Positions 44,540 through 52,984 of a stretch of DNA of 64,000 nucleotides are shown here, piece after piece. The stretch is from Alloactinosynnema sp. L-07 (lineage in GTDB: Bacteria; Actinomycetota; Actinomycetes; Mycobacteriales; Pseudonocardiaceae). The stretch lies in the NCBI RefSeq assembly GCF_900070365.1, contig NZ_LN850107.1:4836001-4900000 (forward strand). The letters are read 5' to 3'. The first letter of the stretch is position 1. Each line of letters opens with the position of its first letter. Position numbers and translations under genes: made by a program. Below the pieces are notes generated by a model. That model had not been told where the DNA came from, made no database searches, and saw only the letters and a list, made by a program, of their open reading frames with translations.

Positions 44540-44755
44540 TCAGCCCACGATGGCGATCAGGTCATGCTCTTGGATGACGTCGCCTTCCCGCACGGCCAGC
44601 TTCGTCAGTGTGCCGTCTTCCTCGGTCAGCACCGGGATCTCCATCTTCATGGACTCCAGGATCACCACCGTGTCGCCCGCGGCCAGGTCCTGCCCCTCGT
44701 GGGCGACGACCTTCAACACGCTCGCGACGATCTCGGCATGGATCTCGTGGGCCAT
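44540..44755 (-). CDS. Biotinylated/lipoyl-attachment domain protein (TB7.3-like)
   Basis: 71 residues from ATG 44755, with GAGGAGG upstream; the size equals mycobacterial TB7.3. The whole protein is a single biotinyl domain with the attachment motif ILESMKMEIPV (biotin on the Lys between the two Met). It carries no carboxylase domain, so it would act as a free biotin carrier for a separate enzyme. It precedes pdtaS, as in M. tuberculosis. Confidence 0.92.
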   Translation of the reverse strand: MAHEIHAEIVASVLKVVAHEGQDLAAGDTVVILESMKMEIPVLTEEDGTLTKLAVREGDVIQEHDLIAIVG

Positions 44756-44910
44756 CCGACAGTTCCTCCTCATGGGTGTTCCGCTCGGGATAATCCAACC
44801 ACGATCGGCCCTGGCGAACGCGACAACGGACGCGTGGCAAAATTGTGCCCGAAGGTGTGTCGCGCGTCTGCTACGCGGCGCACGGCCAGTCGAACGTAGG
44901 AGGATTACCG

Positions 44911-44985
44911 ATGTCGAAGCGCGCCCGCAAGCGTCGTGACCGCAAGAAGGGTGGCGCGAACCACGGTAAGCGCCCCAACGCCTGA
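44911..44985 (+). CDS. Ribosomal protein bL37 (24 residues)
   Basis: A very small gene: ATG 44911 after a strong TAGGAGGA (44897-44904), stop 44983-44985. The 24-residue product starts MSKRARKRRDRKKGG and ends ANHGKRPNA, extremely basic and matching the short actinobacterial large-subunit protein bL37 found in mycobacterial ribosome structures. It is easily missed by gene finders. A bidirectional terminator follows directly. Confidence 0.88.
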   Translation: MSKRARKRRDRKKGGANHGKRPNA

Positions 44986-45002
44986 GCCTGGCTCTGACGT
45001 GG

Positions 45003-45031
45003 CAGGCCCCGGCGGATTCCGCCGGGGCCTG
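45003..45031. terminator. Bidirectional terminator
   Basis: Perfect 13-bp arms CAGGCCCCGGCGG (45003-45015) and CCGCCGGGGCCTG (45019-45031) with a 3-nt loop, placed between the bL37 gene (+) and the anti-sigma gene (-). Confidence 0.8.
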
Positions 45032-45034
45032 TTC

Positions 45035-45319
45035 TCACTCTTTGAAGTTCGCTCCACCGTGTTTGATCACGGTCTGCCGGATCGAGGCGCGCAGGCGCTC
45101 CTTGAGCTCGTCCGGCGCGTGGTCGCCGCCGCACTTGCGGGCCAGCAGGATCTTGAGGTGCTCCTCGAGGCCGTACTCCTCAAGGCACGGGCTGCACTCG
45201 TTGAGGTGCCGCTCCAGAAGCGCCCGCCGGGTCACGTCGCACTCTTGGTCGAGGAAGAGCCAGACCTCGTTGAGGACGTCGGAGCAGTCGGTCTCGTGGT
45301 CGCCGCCGCAGTTCGTCAC
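45035..45319 (-). CDS. Zinc-containing anti-sigma factor (RshA/RsrA-like)
   Basis: 94 residues from GTG 45319, overlapping the sigma factor stop as GTGA. The ZAS motif is HLNECSPC (HxxxCxxC), preceded by further cysteines (NCGG, DCSD) and QEC. In RsrA/RshA zinc-bound thiols hold the sigma factor inactive; disulphide formation on oxidation releases it. Mycothiol-containing actinomycetes use it to run the thiol-stress regulon. The C-terminus is helical and basic. Confidence 0.9.
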   Translation of the reverse strand: MTNCGGDHETDCSDVLNEVWLFLDQECDVTRRALLERHLNECSPCLEEYGLEEHLKILLARKCGGDHAPDELKERLRASIRQTVIKHGGANFKE

Positions 45320-45921
45320 GCTCCCGCCACCTCCTGCTGTTTCGCCGGGCGGATGAATCCGCGTTCCCTGGCCACGTCGGCGAGCAGGTCGCGCAGCTGG
45401 CGCCTGCCCCGGTGCAGTCGCGACATCACGGTACCGATGGGCGTACCCATGATCTCGGCGATCTCCTTGTACGCGAAACCCTCGACGTCGGCAAGGTAGA
45501 CCGCGAGCCGGAACTCCTCCGGCAGCTGCTGCAGCGCCTGCTTCACATCGTCGTCCGGCAGCAGGTCCATGGCCTCGACCTCGGCGGAGCGCAGCCCGCT
45601 GGAGGTGTGGTTCTCGGCCTTGGCGAGCTGCCAGTCGGTGATCTCGTCGGTCGGCGACTGCAGCGGCTGCCGCTGCTTCTTGCGGTAGCCGTTGATGTAG
45701 GTGTTGGTGAGGATCCGGTAGAGCCACGCCTTGAGGTTGGTCCCCGCGGCGAACGACTCGAAGGCGGCGTACGCCTTCAGATAGGTCTCCTGGACCAGAT
45801 CCTCCGCGTCGGCGGGGTTGCGCGTCATCCGCAACGCGGCCGAGTAGAGCTGGTCGATCAGGGGCATGGCGTCACGCTCGAACCGCTCGGCCCGTTGGGC
45901 GGAGGTTTCCGTGCGGGGCAC
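45316..45921 (-). CDS. sigH: ECF sigma factor of the SigH/SigR type
   Basis: 201 residues from GTG 45921 (AAGGGAG 6 nt upstream); ATG 45936 is an alternative. Regions 2 ([44 protein letters not shown]) and 4 ([45 protein letters not shown]) match SigH of mycobacteria and SigR of Streptomyces, which direct the thiol-oxidative and heat stress response. The frame stays open far upstream, with an in-frame GTG at 46050 located just after the predicted transcription start, so a longer isoform as described for SigR of Streptomyces is possible. Coupled to its anti-sigma gene. Confidence 0.93.
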   Translation of the reverse strand: MPRTETSAQRAERFERDAMPLIDQLYSAALRMTRNPADAEDLVQETYLKAYAAFESFAAGTNLKAWLYRILTNTYINGYRKKQRQPLQSPTDEITDWQLAKAENHTSSGLRSAEVEAMDLLPDDDVKQALQQLPEEFRLAVYLADVEGFAYKEIAEIMGTPIGTVMSRLHRGRRQLRDLLADVARERGFIRPAKQQEVAGA

Positions 45922-46059
45922 CGCGCTCCCTTCCATCGACGAATAGCGCTTGACCGAGCGTACGCGGCCCTCGCCCGGCCCGCTGTGGCCTGCGCCACGC
46001 GCGGGACGTGAGCTTGGACGCTTCGATTCGTGGATCAGCTCAGTCAGCACGTGCGGGAT

Positions 46060-46086
46060 AACGCATGAATCCGGCGCCGCATTCCC
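46060..46086 (-). promoter_or_regulatory. SigR/SigH-type autoregulatory promoter
   Basis: On the minus strand GGGAAT (46086-46081), 18 nt, then GTT (46062-46060): an exact match to the GGAAT-N18/19-GTT consensus of SigR/SigH. It lies about 140 nt upstream of the sigH start and predicts transcription from about 46053. Confidence 0.85.
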
Positions 46087-46118
46087 TAGTGGTGGGCCAA
46101 GGTCATGGGCCACATCCT

Positions 46119-46131
46119 TAGACTGTGCGAG
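46119..46131 (+). promoter_or_regulatory. -10 element of a leaderless ybaK mRNA
   Basis: TAGACT (46119-46124) is 6 nt before GTG 46131, with no Shine-Dalgarno sequence. Confidence 0.55.
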
Positions 46132-46607
46132 TGGCTGGACGAGGTACCCCGGCGACCGCGCTGCTGACTCAGCGCAAGATCGCCCACACTGTGCATTCGT
46201 ACGAGCACGACCCGCGACACGAGTCATTCGGGTTGGAGGCAGCCGCGGCCATGGGTGTCGACCCGTCGCGGGTGTTCAAGACGCTCCTAGCCGATGTGGA
46301 TGGCGCGCTCACGGTCGGAATCGTGCCTGTCGCAGGCCAGTTGGACCTGAAGGCACTTGCCGCGGCGGTCGGGGGCAAGCGGGCGAAGATGGCCGAGGTC
46401 GCGGCGGCGGAACGGGCCACGGGGTACGTGGCGGGCGGGATCTCGCCCCTCGGCCAGAAGAAGCGTCTGCGGACTGTATTGGACTCGAGTGCGCTGGAGA
46501 TGCCGACGATGTTCTGCTCGGCTGGTCGGCGCGGGCTTGAGGTGGAAGTCGCGGCGGCGGATCTGGTGGCATTGCTATCGGCGGTCGTAGCACCTATCGC
46601 GGCCTGA
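46131..46607 (+). CDS. ybaK: Cys-tRNA(Pro) deacylase
   Basis: 158 residues from GTG 46131 (GTG 46125 is in frame but upstream of the predicted transcript start). YbaK/EbsC fold: [32 protein letters not shown] with the conserved Lys, [33 protein letters not shown]. It clears Cys mischarged onto tRNA-Pro. It is divergent from sigH, as in M. tuberculosis. It converges with the toxin gene, 5 nt apart. Confidence 0.92.
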   Translation: MAGRGTPATALLTQRKIAHTVHSYEHDPRHESFGLEAAAAMGVDPSRVFKTLLADVDGALTVGIVPVAGQLDLKALAAAVGGKRAKMAEVAAAERATGYVAGGISPLGQKKRLRTVLDSSALEMPTMFCSAGRRGLEVEVAAADLVALLSAVVAPIAA

Positions 46608-46612
46608 GAACC

Positions 46613-46930
46613 TCACCGGAACAGGGCATCCACCAGACGCATCACTGGGCCTATGTCGGACACGGAGCCTACCGGCTCGCCCAGCGCGGAGGCCGGGTAC
46701 CAGTCGATCAGGTCGGGCACTGCCAAGCCGATTGTGTCCACGCCCTCCTCGGTCTGGTAGCGAACCCTGTGCACCGAGGTGAAGTCATCGGGCACAGCAC
46801 CGGGCACCACATGGCACACAATCACGCGACCCTTGCCTGCTGCGAGGTAGCGTGCACCGGACAACACCAGGACGTGCACCGGAACGGTGGATGCGGTGGC
46901 CAGCAACCGACGGATCTCTCCTTGCTTCAA
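46613..46930 (-). CDS. Probable MazF/PemK-like toxin of a type II toxin-antitoxin pair
   Basis: 105 residues read from TTG 46930, which overlaps the antitoxin stop (TTGA); no ATG/GTG fits as well. The order of strands (KQGEIRRLL, VPVHVLVLSGARYL, GKGRVIVCHVVPG, TIGLAVPDLIDWYP, MRLVDALFR) resembles the MazF/CcdB barrel, but the sequence is divergent and no catalytic residue can be assigned with confidence. The genetic arrangement, a short ribbon-helix-helix gene directly upstream, is the main support. Confidence 0.6.
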   Translation of the reverse strand: MKQGEIRRLLATASTVPVHVLVLSGARYLAAGKGRVIVCHVVPGAVPDDFTSVHRVRYQTEEGVDTIGLAVPDLIDWYPASALGEPVGSVSDIGPVMRLVDALFR

Positions 46931-47154
46931 CGCAAAGCCTCGCCACGCGCCTGGTCGCGCAAGCGCATCTGGTCGTACATCCATTCCTGCGTGATGCCGA
47001 GCATTTGGTCGACTACCTTCGACTGCTCCCACATCTCGCGATCAAGACGGTCCTGAATGGCTTCGGCTACCCACTGCGATACATTGCCGCCCGCCGCGGC
47101 GCGCAATCGCGCGTCCAACTCGTCGGGGATCTTCATCGACAGCTGCTGCGTCAT
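46927..47154 (-). CDS. Ribbon-helix-helix antitoxin
   Basis: 75 residues from ATG 47154. The N-terminus (QQLSMKIPDELDARLRAAAGGNVSQWVAEAIQDRL) is a typical RHH/CopG-like DNA-binding fold. The C-terminal helix (EQSKVVDQMLGITQEWMYDQMRLRDQ) would wrap the toxin. It would repress its own promoter, where a direct repeat is seen. Coupled to the toxin by a TTGA overlap. The pair sits inside a block otherwise conserved with mycobacteria, suggesting insertion. Confidence 0.7.
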   Translation of the reverse strand: MTQQLSMKIPDELDARLRAAAGGNVSQWVAEAIQDRLDREMWEQSKVVDQMLGITQEWMYDQMRLRDQARGEALR

Positions 47155-47162
47155 ACAAGCAA

Positions 47163-47181
47163 TGTTACCACCAGTGTTACC
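47163..47181 (-). promoter_or_regulatory. Direct repeat upstream of the toxin-antitoxin pair
   Basis: TGTTACC occurs at 47163-47169 and 47175-47181 (12-nt period), 9 nt upstream of the antitoxin start; such tandem sites suit cooperative binding by RHH dimers. Confidence 0.45.
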
Positions 47182-47217
47182 CATCGTCCGACGAGACGCG
47201 TCACGAGGGTCGGGCCG

Positions 47218-47829
47218 TCAGTCCAGGGGACGCAGGATGCGGTCGAGCCATTCCTCGACCGTGCGGGAGATTCGGGGTAGCTCTTTCTTGAGGCTGTGGT
47301 CCCCCGGCACCAGCACGATCTCGCGGTGGTGCGCGCCGGGCGGCCGACCAAACGAGTCCATCTCGCCCTGCACCACCAGAGTCGGCACCGTCACCTCGTC
47401 CAGTTCGGACAGTCGCGTCTTCTCCGGCTTTCCCGGCGGGTGCAGCGGAAACGCCAGGCACACGACCGCGACCGCCTGGCCCTCCAGTGCCGTTCGGCAC
47501 GCGACCCGGGCGCCGGACGACCGGCCGCCGAAGACCATGGGCAGGCCGTCGAACCAGAGGCTGGACAGGTGGTCGGCGACGGCCAGCCACGCGGTGTCGA
47601 GATGCCCCGCAGGAGCGGGGGCGCGGCGGCCCGCGACGCGGTAGGGCTGTTCGACCAGGGCGACGTGGACGCCCGCCGCGGTGGCGCCGCGGGTGGCGGC
47701 GACGAGGTCGGGGGCGCCGATGCCGCCGCCCGCGCCGTGACCGAGGAGCAAGCCCGCACGGCCTTCGGGGGCGCAGTGGAGTTCGGCGCGGGCCAGGCCG
47801 TGGGGGGTGTCGATCTCAGCGCGCGTCAT
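47218..47829 (-). CDS. Alpha/beta hydrolase family protein
   Basis: 203 residues from ATG 47829, overlapping the SRAP gene by 14 nt. The oxyanion segment LLLGHGAGGGIGAPDLVA, the nucleophile elbow VFGGRSSGARVACR (Ser in GRSSG), acidic TLVVQGEMDSFGRP and the catalytic His in VPGDHSLKK are present, so the triad appears complete. It belongs to the short KAN/dienelactone-hydrolase-like group often called alpha/beta family hydrolase; the substrate is unknown. Coupling to the SRAP gene hints at shared expression. Confidence 0.82.
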   Translation of the reverse strand: MTRAEIDTPHGLARAELHCAPEGRAGLLLGHGAGGGIGAPDLVAATRGATAAGVHVALVEQPYRVAGRRAPAPAGHLDTAWLAVADHLSSLWFDGLPMVFGGRSSGARVACRTALEGQAVAVVCLAFPLHPPGKPEKTRLSELDEVTVPTLVVQGEMDSFGRPPGAHHREIVLVPGDHSLKKELPRISRTVEEWLDRILRPLD

Positions 47830-48565
47830 CGAATAAGTCCAGTTCGCGGGGCTCTTCGTACGGCGCGAGGAGTTCTGGGCCGTTGTTGCGGACGCTGTTG
47901 ACGGCGGTGGACACCGGACGCATCGCCAGGGTGGCGACCAGGTCATCCGACGGTGGGGCCAGCAGCTCGGACACCTCGGCGACGTCCGGGTCGAGCCATT
48001 GGTCCCAGGCCGAGCGGGCCAGCAGCAGGGGCATCCGGTCGTGGATCTCGGCGGGCAGGCCGACCGCAGCCGTCGTGAGCACCGAGCAGGTGATCAGCAT
48101 CGGGGCGTCCTGGTCGGGGCGCCAGGTGGTCCACAGGCCCGCCATCGCCAGGCTGTGGCCGTCCGGCGAGGAGGTGTAGAACGGCTGCTTGACCGTGCCC
48201 TCCCGCCGCCACTCGTACCAGCCGTCGGCGGGGATGATGCAGCGGCGTTCGGCCAGGGACTTCTTGAAGGCGGGCTTGGTGGCCGCGCTCTCCGAGCGGG
48301 CGTTGATCATCCGAGCGGCGCCGGAGGCGTCCTTGGACCACGCGGGGACCAGACCCCAGCGCATCACGCGCAGGGTGCGCTCGGTGCGCGTCCGGTCGGC
48401 CATGCCCGCTGCGTCACGCGGATGGCGCTGGACCACCGTCACCACCGGGTCGGTCGGCGCCACGTTGAAGTCGACGTCGGGGCCGCCGTCGCCGAGCACG
48501 TCGATGGCGTCGAACTCGGCCGCCAGGGTCGCCGGGTCCTTCGTGGCCGCGTACCTGCCGCACAA
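47816..48565 (-). CDS. SRAP (YedK/HMCES) family abasic-site protein
   Basis: 249 residues from TTG 48565, with GGAGGTGA 8 nt upstream. The start is fixed by biology: family members must begin Met-Cys, and TTG is followed directly by TGC (MCGRYA). Cys2 is exposed after Met removal and forms a thiazolidine crosslink with abasic sites in single-stranded DNA. Other conserved parts are [30 protein letters not shown] (Asn, Glu), [11 protein letters not shown] and DRMPLLL, with the active His in IHDRMP. Divergent from aroA. Confidence 0.9.
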   Translation of the reverse strand: MCGRYAATKDPATLAAEFDAIDVLGDGGPDVDFNVAPTDPVVTVVQRHPRDAAGMADRTRTERTLRVMRWGLVPAWSKDASGAARMINARSESAATKPAFKKSLAERRCIIPADGWYEWRREGTVKQPFYTSSPDGHSLAMAGLWTTWRPDQDAPMLITCSVLTTAAVGLPAEIHDRMPLLLARSAWDQWLDPDVAEVSELLAPPSDDLVATLAMRPVSTAVNSVRNNGPELLAPYEEPRELDLFDDAR

Positions 48566-48671
48566 AGTCGGCTCACCTCCGCACCTGGGGAAGACACAGC
48601 ATCGTGACACGCCGGACCGACAGTGGCGAGCCGGTATCCACAGGCTCCCCCGCGTACGGGAAGATTGCCGC

Positions 48672-49934
48672 ATGCCGCAGCCCTGGTCAGCCCCGGTAGC
48701 GCCCGCCCCCGTCCACGCCACGCTGGCGGTCCCCGGTTCCAAGTCGATCACCAACCGCGCGCTGGTCCTGGCCGCGCTCAGCGGCGGCGCGGGCACGCTC
48801 ACCGGCGCGCTGGAGGGCCGCGACGCCGACCTGATGATCGCCGCGCTGCGCTCGCTCGGGGTGCCGATCGAGGTCGACGGCACGACGATCGCCGTCGGCG
48901 CCCACGACGGGTTGCGCGGGCCCGCCACCATCGACTGCGGCCTGGCGGGCACGGTCATGCGCTTCGTCCCGCCCGCCGCCGCGCTGGCCGACGGCGAGAT
49001 CCGCTTCGACGGCGACCCGCGCGCCCGTGAGCGGCCGATGAACACCGTGCTCGACGCGCTGCGGGCGGTCGGCGCGGCGGTCACCGGCGACTCGCTGCCC
49101 TTCACCATGGCCGGGACCGGCGCGGTCGCGGGCGGCACCGTCACCATCGACGCGTCGGCGTCCTCCCAGTTCGTCTCGGGCCTGCTGCTGTCCGGCGCCC
49201 GGTACGACAAGGGCCTGACGGTCCACCACGACGGCAAGCCCGTCCCCTCGATGCCGCACATCGAGATGACCGTCGCCATGCTCCGCACCGCGGGCGTCGC
49301 GGTCGACGACAGCGAGCCCAACACCTGGCGGGTCGAGCCCGGCCCGATCGCCGCGCGGGACTGGGTGATCGAGCCCGACCTGTCCAACGCGACCCCGTTC
49401 CTGGCCGCCGCCGCGGTGACCGGCGGCGCGGTGACCATCACCGGCTGGCCCGACGCGACCACGCAGCCCGGCGACGCGATCTGCGGGATCCTGGCCGACA
49501 TGGGCGCCGAGGTGACGCAGGCCGACGGCGCGCTGACCGTGCGCGGACCGGCCACACTGTCCGGTGTGGACATCGACATGCGCGAGATCGGCGAGCTGAC
49601 CCCGACCGTGGCCGCGCTCGCCGCGCTCGCCGACGGCCCGTCCCACCTGCGCGGCATCGCGCACCTGCGCGGCCACGAGACCGACCGCCTCGCCGCGCTC
49701 GTCGCCGAGATCAACGGCCTCGGCGGCGCGGCGGAGGAGACCGAGGACGGTCTGACGATCCGCCCCGCGAAGCTGCACGGCGGCCCATGGCGGGCCTACG
49801 CCGACCACCGGATGGCGACGGCCGGCGCGATCATCGGCCTGGTCGTCGCGGGGGTGTCGGTCGACGACATCGCCACTACCGCCAAGACAATGCCCGACTT
49901 CCCGGCCATGTGGACCCGGATGCTGGCGCGCTGA
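48672..49934 (+). CDS. aroA: 3-phosphoshikimate 1-carboxyvinyltransferase (EPSP synthase)
   Basis: 420 residues. Substrate-binding motifs [57 protein letters not shown] and the C-terminal [16 protein letters not shown] identify AroA. It joins shikimate-3-phosphate and phosphoenolpyruvate in aromatic amino-acid synthesis. AAGATT (48661-48666) is 5 nt before ATG and there is no Shine-Dalgarno sequence, so it may also be leaderless. Followed by rsgA with a 1-nt gap, the same order as in mycobacteria. Confidence 0.95.
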   Translation: MPQPWSAPVAPAPVHATLAVPGSKSITNRALVLAALSGGAGTLTGALEGRDADLMIAALRSLGVPIEVDGTTIAVGAHDGLRGPATIDCGLAGTVMRFVPPAAALADGEIRFDGDPRARERPMNTVLDALRAVGAAVTGDSLPFTMAGTGAVAGGTVTIDASASSQFVSGLLLSGARYDKGLTVHHDGKPVPSMPHIEMTVAMLRTAGVAVDDSEPNTWRVEPGPIAARDWVIEPDLSNATPFLAAAAVTGGAVTITGWPDATTQPGDAICGILADMGAEVTQADGALTVRGPATLSGVDIDMREIGELTPTVAALAALADGPSHLRGIAHLRGHETDRLAALVAEINGLGGAAEETEDGLTIRPAKLHGGPWRAYADHRMATAGAIIGLVVAGVSVDDIATTAKTMPDFPAMWTRMLAR

Positions 49935-49935
49935 C

Positions 49936-50952
49936 GTGTCGAAACGCGGTGACTGGAGCAGGCTCGACGAGGCCGACGTCCGGGTGCGCCCCGGCAAAGG
50001 CACGCGACCACGCAGCAAGCGCAGGCCAGAACACGCCGACGCGGTCACCGCGATGGTCGTCGGCAAGGACCGGGGCCGGTGGACCTGCGCGGTCGACCGC
50101 GACCCGAACCACCTGGTCATCGCCATGCGCGCCCGCGAACTCGGCCGCACTTCGGTCGTCGTCGGCGACTCGGTCGACATCGTCGGCGACACCTCGGGCA
50201 ACGCCGACACACTGGCCCGCATCGTGCGCGTCGCCGACCGCGCCAGCGTGCTGCGCCGGACCGCCGACGACACCGACCCGTTCGAGCGGGTCGTGGTCGC
50301 CAACGCCGAGCAGCTGCTGATCGTCTGCGCGCTGGCCGACCCGCCGCCGCGCACCGGGTTCATCGACCGCTGCCTGGTCGCGGCCTTCTCCGGCGGCCTC
50401 GAACCTGTCCTGTGCCTGACGAAGTCCGACCTCGCCGACCCGTCGACCCTGCTGGCGGCCTACGCGGAGCTGAACCTGCCGGTGGTCATCACCCGGCAGG
50501 ACCAGGACCCGGCCGACCTGCACGACCGGCTCACCGACCGGGTGTCCGCGCTGGTCGGGCACTCGGGGGTGGGCAAGTCGACGCTGGTCAACCGCCTCGT
50601 CCCGGACGCGGCCAGGGCGGTCGGCGTGGTCAGCGGCGTCGGCAAGGGCAGGCACACGTCGACCACGGCGGTCGCGCTGGCGCTGCCCACGGGCGGCTGG
50701 GTGGTCGACACGCCCGGTATCCGGTCGTTCGGGCTGGCCCATGTCACGCCGAACGACATCGTGGCGGCGTTCGAGGAGTTCGTGGCGCCCGCCGAGGAAT
50801 GCCCGTCCAACTGCGGCCACCGCGGCGCGCCGGAGGACCCGGACTGCGTGCTCGACTCGGTGGTCGAGGAGGGCGCGGCCACGGTGGGCAGGCTCACCTC
50901 GCTGCGCAGGCTGCTCGCGTCGAAGGCGGGGGCCGACGAGCACGCCGACTGA
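49936..50952 (+). CDS. rsgA: Ribosome small-subunit-dependent GTPase A
   Basis: 338 residues, GTG one base after the aroA stop. A circularly permuted GTPase: N-terminal OB-like domain (about 30-110), G4 CLTKSDLAD, G1 GHSGVGKSTLVNRLVPD, G2 GRHTSTTA, G3 DTPGIRSFG, then a C-terminal zinc knuckle with CPSNCGHRGAPEDPDC. It checks late 30S assembly and releases RbfA-type factors. The conserved pairing with aroA may simply reflect ancient operon order. Confidence 0.94.
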   Translation: MSKRGDWSRLDEADVRVRPGKGTRPRSKRRPEHADAVTAMVVGKDRGRWTCAVDRDPNHLVIAMRARELGRTSVVVGDSVDIVGDTSGNADTLARIVRVADRASVLRRTADDTDPFERVVVANAEQLLIVCALADPPPRTGFIDRCLVAAFSGGLEPVLCLTKSDLADPSTLLAAYAELNLPVVITRQDQDPADLHDRLTDRVSALVGHSGVGKSTLVNRLVPDAARAVGVVSGVGKGRHTSTTAVALALPTGGWVVDTPGIRSFGLAHVTPNDIVAAFEEFVAPAEECPSNCGHRGAPEDPDCVLDSVVEEGAATVGRLTSLRRLLASKAGADEHAD

Positions 50953-50964
50953 CAGAATCCGGGC

Positions 50965-51813
50965 ATGCAGATCCTGCGCTACACCGCTTTCAGCACCGAC
51001 CCGACCGGCGGAAACCCGGCCGGCGTCGTCCTCGACGCGACCGGGGCCGACGACGCGGCCATGCTCGCCGCGGCCGCCGACCTTGGCTACTCGGAGACGG
51101 CGTTCCTGATCCCGCGCGGGCCGGGCGAGGTCGACGTCCGGTATTTCAGCCCGCTGGCCGAGGTCCCGTTCTGCGGCCACGCGACGATCGCGGCGGCGGT
51201 GGCGTACGCGCGCGCCAACGGCGTCGGGCCGGTGCGGTTCCACACGTCGGTCGGACCGGTCGAGGTGACCACGGTCGACGACGGCGAGATCACCGCGACG
51301 CTGGTCAGCGTGCCGCCGAAGTCGGCCGAGATGACCGATCTCGACGCTCTGCTGTCCGCGCTGCGCTGGTCGCCGGACGACCTGGACCCCGCGCTGCCAC
51401 CGCGGGTCGCCTACGCGGGCGCGTGGCACCCGATTGTGGCGGTGCGGTCGCGGGAGCGGCTGGCGGATCTGGACTACGACTTCGACGCCCTGTCCGCGCT
51501 GATGGCGGCGCACTCGTGGACCACGGTGGACCTGGTGTGGCGGGAGTCGGCGTCGGTGTTCTGGGCGCGCAACCCGTTCCCTCCCGGCGGGGTGGTCGAG
51601 GACCCGGCGACGGGCGCGGCGGCGGCGGCGTTCGGCGGGTACCTGCGGGAACTGGGGCTGGTCGAGGTGCCCGCGACGCTGACGGTGCACCAGGGCGACG
51701 ACCTGGGTCGGCCGGGCGTGATCACGGTGGGGATCCCGGCTGATCCTGAGGCCGGGATCTCGGTCTCCGGCACGGCGATAGCCATGTCGGACCCGTCTGA
51801 TTCGGCCGAATAG
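50965..51813 (+). CDS. PhzF family isomerase/epimerase-like protein
   Basis: 282 residues, ATG 50965 six nt after CAGAAT (50953-50958), so probably leaderless within the end of rsgA. The PhzF duplication is visible: FSTDPTGGNPAGVVLDA with the catalytic Glu in LGYSETAFLI, SPLAEVPFCGHATIAAA, and EDPATGAAAAAFGGYLRE. PhzF itself isomerises a phenazine precursor; no other phz genes are present, so this is a homologue of unknown substrate. Confidence 0.87.
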   Translation: MQILRYTAFSTDPTGGNPAGVVLDATGADDAAMLAAAADLGYSETAFLIPRGPGEVDVRYFSPLAEVPFCGHATIAAAVAYARANGVGPVRFHTSVGPVEVTTVDDGEITATLVSVPPKSAEMTDLDALLSALRWSPDDLDPALPPRVAYAGAWHPIVAVRSRERLADLDYDFDALSALMAAHSWTTVDLVWRESASVFWARNPFPPGGVVEDPATGAAAAAFGGYLRELGLVEVPATLTVHQGDDLGRPGVITVGIPADPEAGISVSGTAIAMSDPSDSAE

Positions 51814-51910
51814 CCGCTCGATACCTTGTCCGTACTGGGGTCGCAACCGCCGGACAGCTCCGAACGTCCTAAGGGCGACCGAGCCAATCTCTGAGGGGAC
51901 ACCCACAGTT

Positions 51911-52738
51911 ATGCGCAAGACGACGCTGCTTGTCTGCGGCGCTGCCCTGGCGGCGCTCACCTTGACCGCGTGCAGTTCCGGTACGTCCACCACCTCCACC
52001 GGCGGCACGTCGGCCGCCGCGGAAAACAAGCCGGGCAAGGCCGCTGGCTTCGACAGCCTCAAGGCCCTGAGCGATGCCGTCGCCGAGAAGAGCGACGGCG
52101 CCAAGAGCGCGCACGTCGTCTTCACCGGTGAGGCCGCGGGCGAGAAGATCAAGGGCGAGGGCGACTTCAACTTCGCTGGCGAGAAGACCGCGATGCAGAT
52201 GACGATGGCCACCGGCGAGGGCGAGATCTCGATGCGCTTCGTCGACAACATCATCTACATCAAGACCCCGCAGGAGATCCAGCCCGGCAAGCCGTGGCTC
52301 AAGCTCGACCTGAACGACAAGGACAACCCGCTCGCCAAGATGATGGGTTCGTCGCTGAGCTCGATGAAGAACACCGACCCGTCGCAGACGCTCAAGCAGC
52401 TGGCGGACTCGGGCCAGATCAAGTCCGTGAAGGACGAGGAGATCGACGGCAAGCCCGTCAAGCACTACTCGATCATCGTCGACACCGCCAAGCTCAAGGA
52501 CGCCCAGCTTGGCATGGACGAGGCTGGCATCAAGGCACTGGAGAAGTCCGGTGTCAAGGAGATGCCGGTCGACGTGTGGATCAACGAGGAGAACCTGCCG
52601 GTCCGCTTCGTGATCGACATCCCGACGGCCGCCGGTGCGGGCGCGGGCAAGGTCCAGGCCGACTACTCCAACTGGGGCAAGGGCGTCGAGGTCAAGGCTC
52701 CGGACGCGGCTGAGGTCGCTGAGCTGCCGGGCAGCTGA
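51911..52738 (+). CDS. LppX/LprG-like lipoprotein
   Basis: 275 residues. The signal peptide ends in LTAC (lipobox Cys about residue 21), followed by a Ser/Thr/Gly-rich linker. The mature domain has AHVVFTGEAAGEKIKGEGDFNFAGEKTAMQM and MPVDVWINEENLPVRFVID, a beta-sheet half-barrel pattern shared by LppX/LprG/LolA-like lipoproteins that bind acylated lipids at the outer face of the membrane. Lipid binding is inferred from the fold. The 97-nt gap before it has TTGTCC without an obvious -10. A 19-bp terminator follows. Confidence 0.78.
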   Translation: MRKTTLLVCGAALAALTLTACSSGTSTTSTGGTSAAAENKPGKAAGFDSLKALSDAVAEKSDGAKSAHVVFTGEAAGEKIKGEGDFNFAGEKTAMQMTMATGEGEISMRFVDNIIYIKTPQEIQPGKPWLKLDLNDKDNPLAKMMGSSLSSMKNTDPSQTLKQLADSGQIKSVKDEEIDGKPVKHYSIIVDTAKLKDAQLGMDEAGIKALEKSGVKEMPVDVWINEENLPVRFVIDIPTAAGAGAGKVQADYSNWGKGVEVKAPDAAEVAELPGS

Positions 52739-52750
52739 TCCAACTAGCTG

Positions 52751-52791
52751 ACGAGAAGCGCCCCACGGGATTCCCGTGGGGCGCTTCTCGT
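52751..52791 (+). terminator. 19-bp perfect hairpin terminator
   Basis: The arm 52751-52769 is the exact reverse complement of 52773-52791 with a 3-nt loop: the most stable simple hairpin in the window. It separates the lipoprotein (+) from DUF397 (-). Confidence 0.85.
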
Positions 52792-52804
52792 CTACCTGGC
52801 AGTG

Positions 52805-52978
52805 TCAGGGCTGAGCGCACCTAATTAGCAGGTTGTGCCAGGAGGAAGCCGGGATGGTGATGGTGCCGGAGTCGGGGTTCTTGGAGTCGCGGAGACGGAC
52901 CTCGGCCGCGTAGGCGACCTCCACACAGTCGGGCTGTTCGGTGCCGCTGAAGGTCGACTTCCGCCACTCTGCACCCAT
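52805..52978 (-). CDS. DUF397 domain protein
   Basis: 57 residues from ATG 52978, stop TGA 52807-52805. The sequence (MGAEWRKSTFSGTEQPDCVEVA, VRLRDSKNPDSGTI, IPASSWHNLL) is a textbook DUF397 domain. These small proteins are encoded beside XRE/DUF5753 regulators throughout actinomycetes, in pairs resembling the Streptomyces BldB/WhiJ-type systems, and may counteract the regulator. It begins 6 nt after the XRE stop, so both are on one transcript. Confidence 0.88.
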   Translation of the reverse strand: MGAEWRKSTFSGTEQPDCVEVAYAAEVRLRDSKNPDSGTITIPASSWHNLLIRCAQP

Positions 52979-52984
52979 TGTGTT

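Noticed and set aside
48566..49714. Upstream extension of the SRAP frame opposite aroA
   Set aside because: Family members must start Met-Cys; the TTG-TGC at 48565 with GGAGGTGA is the true start.
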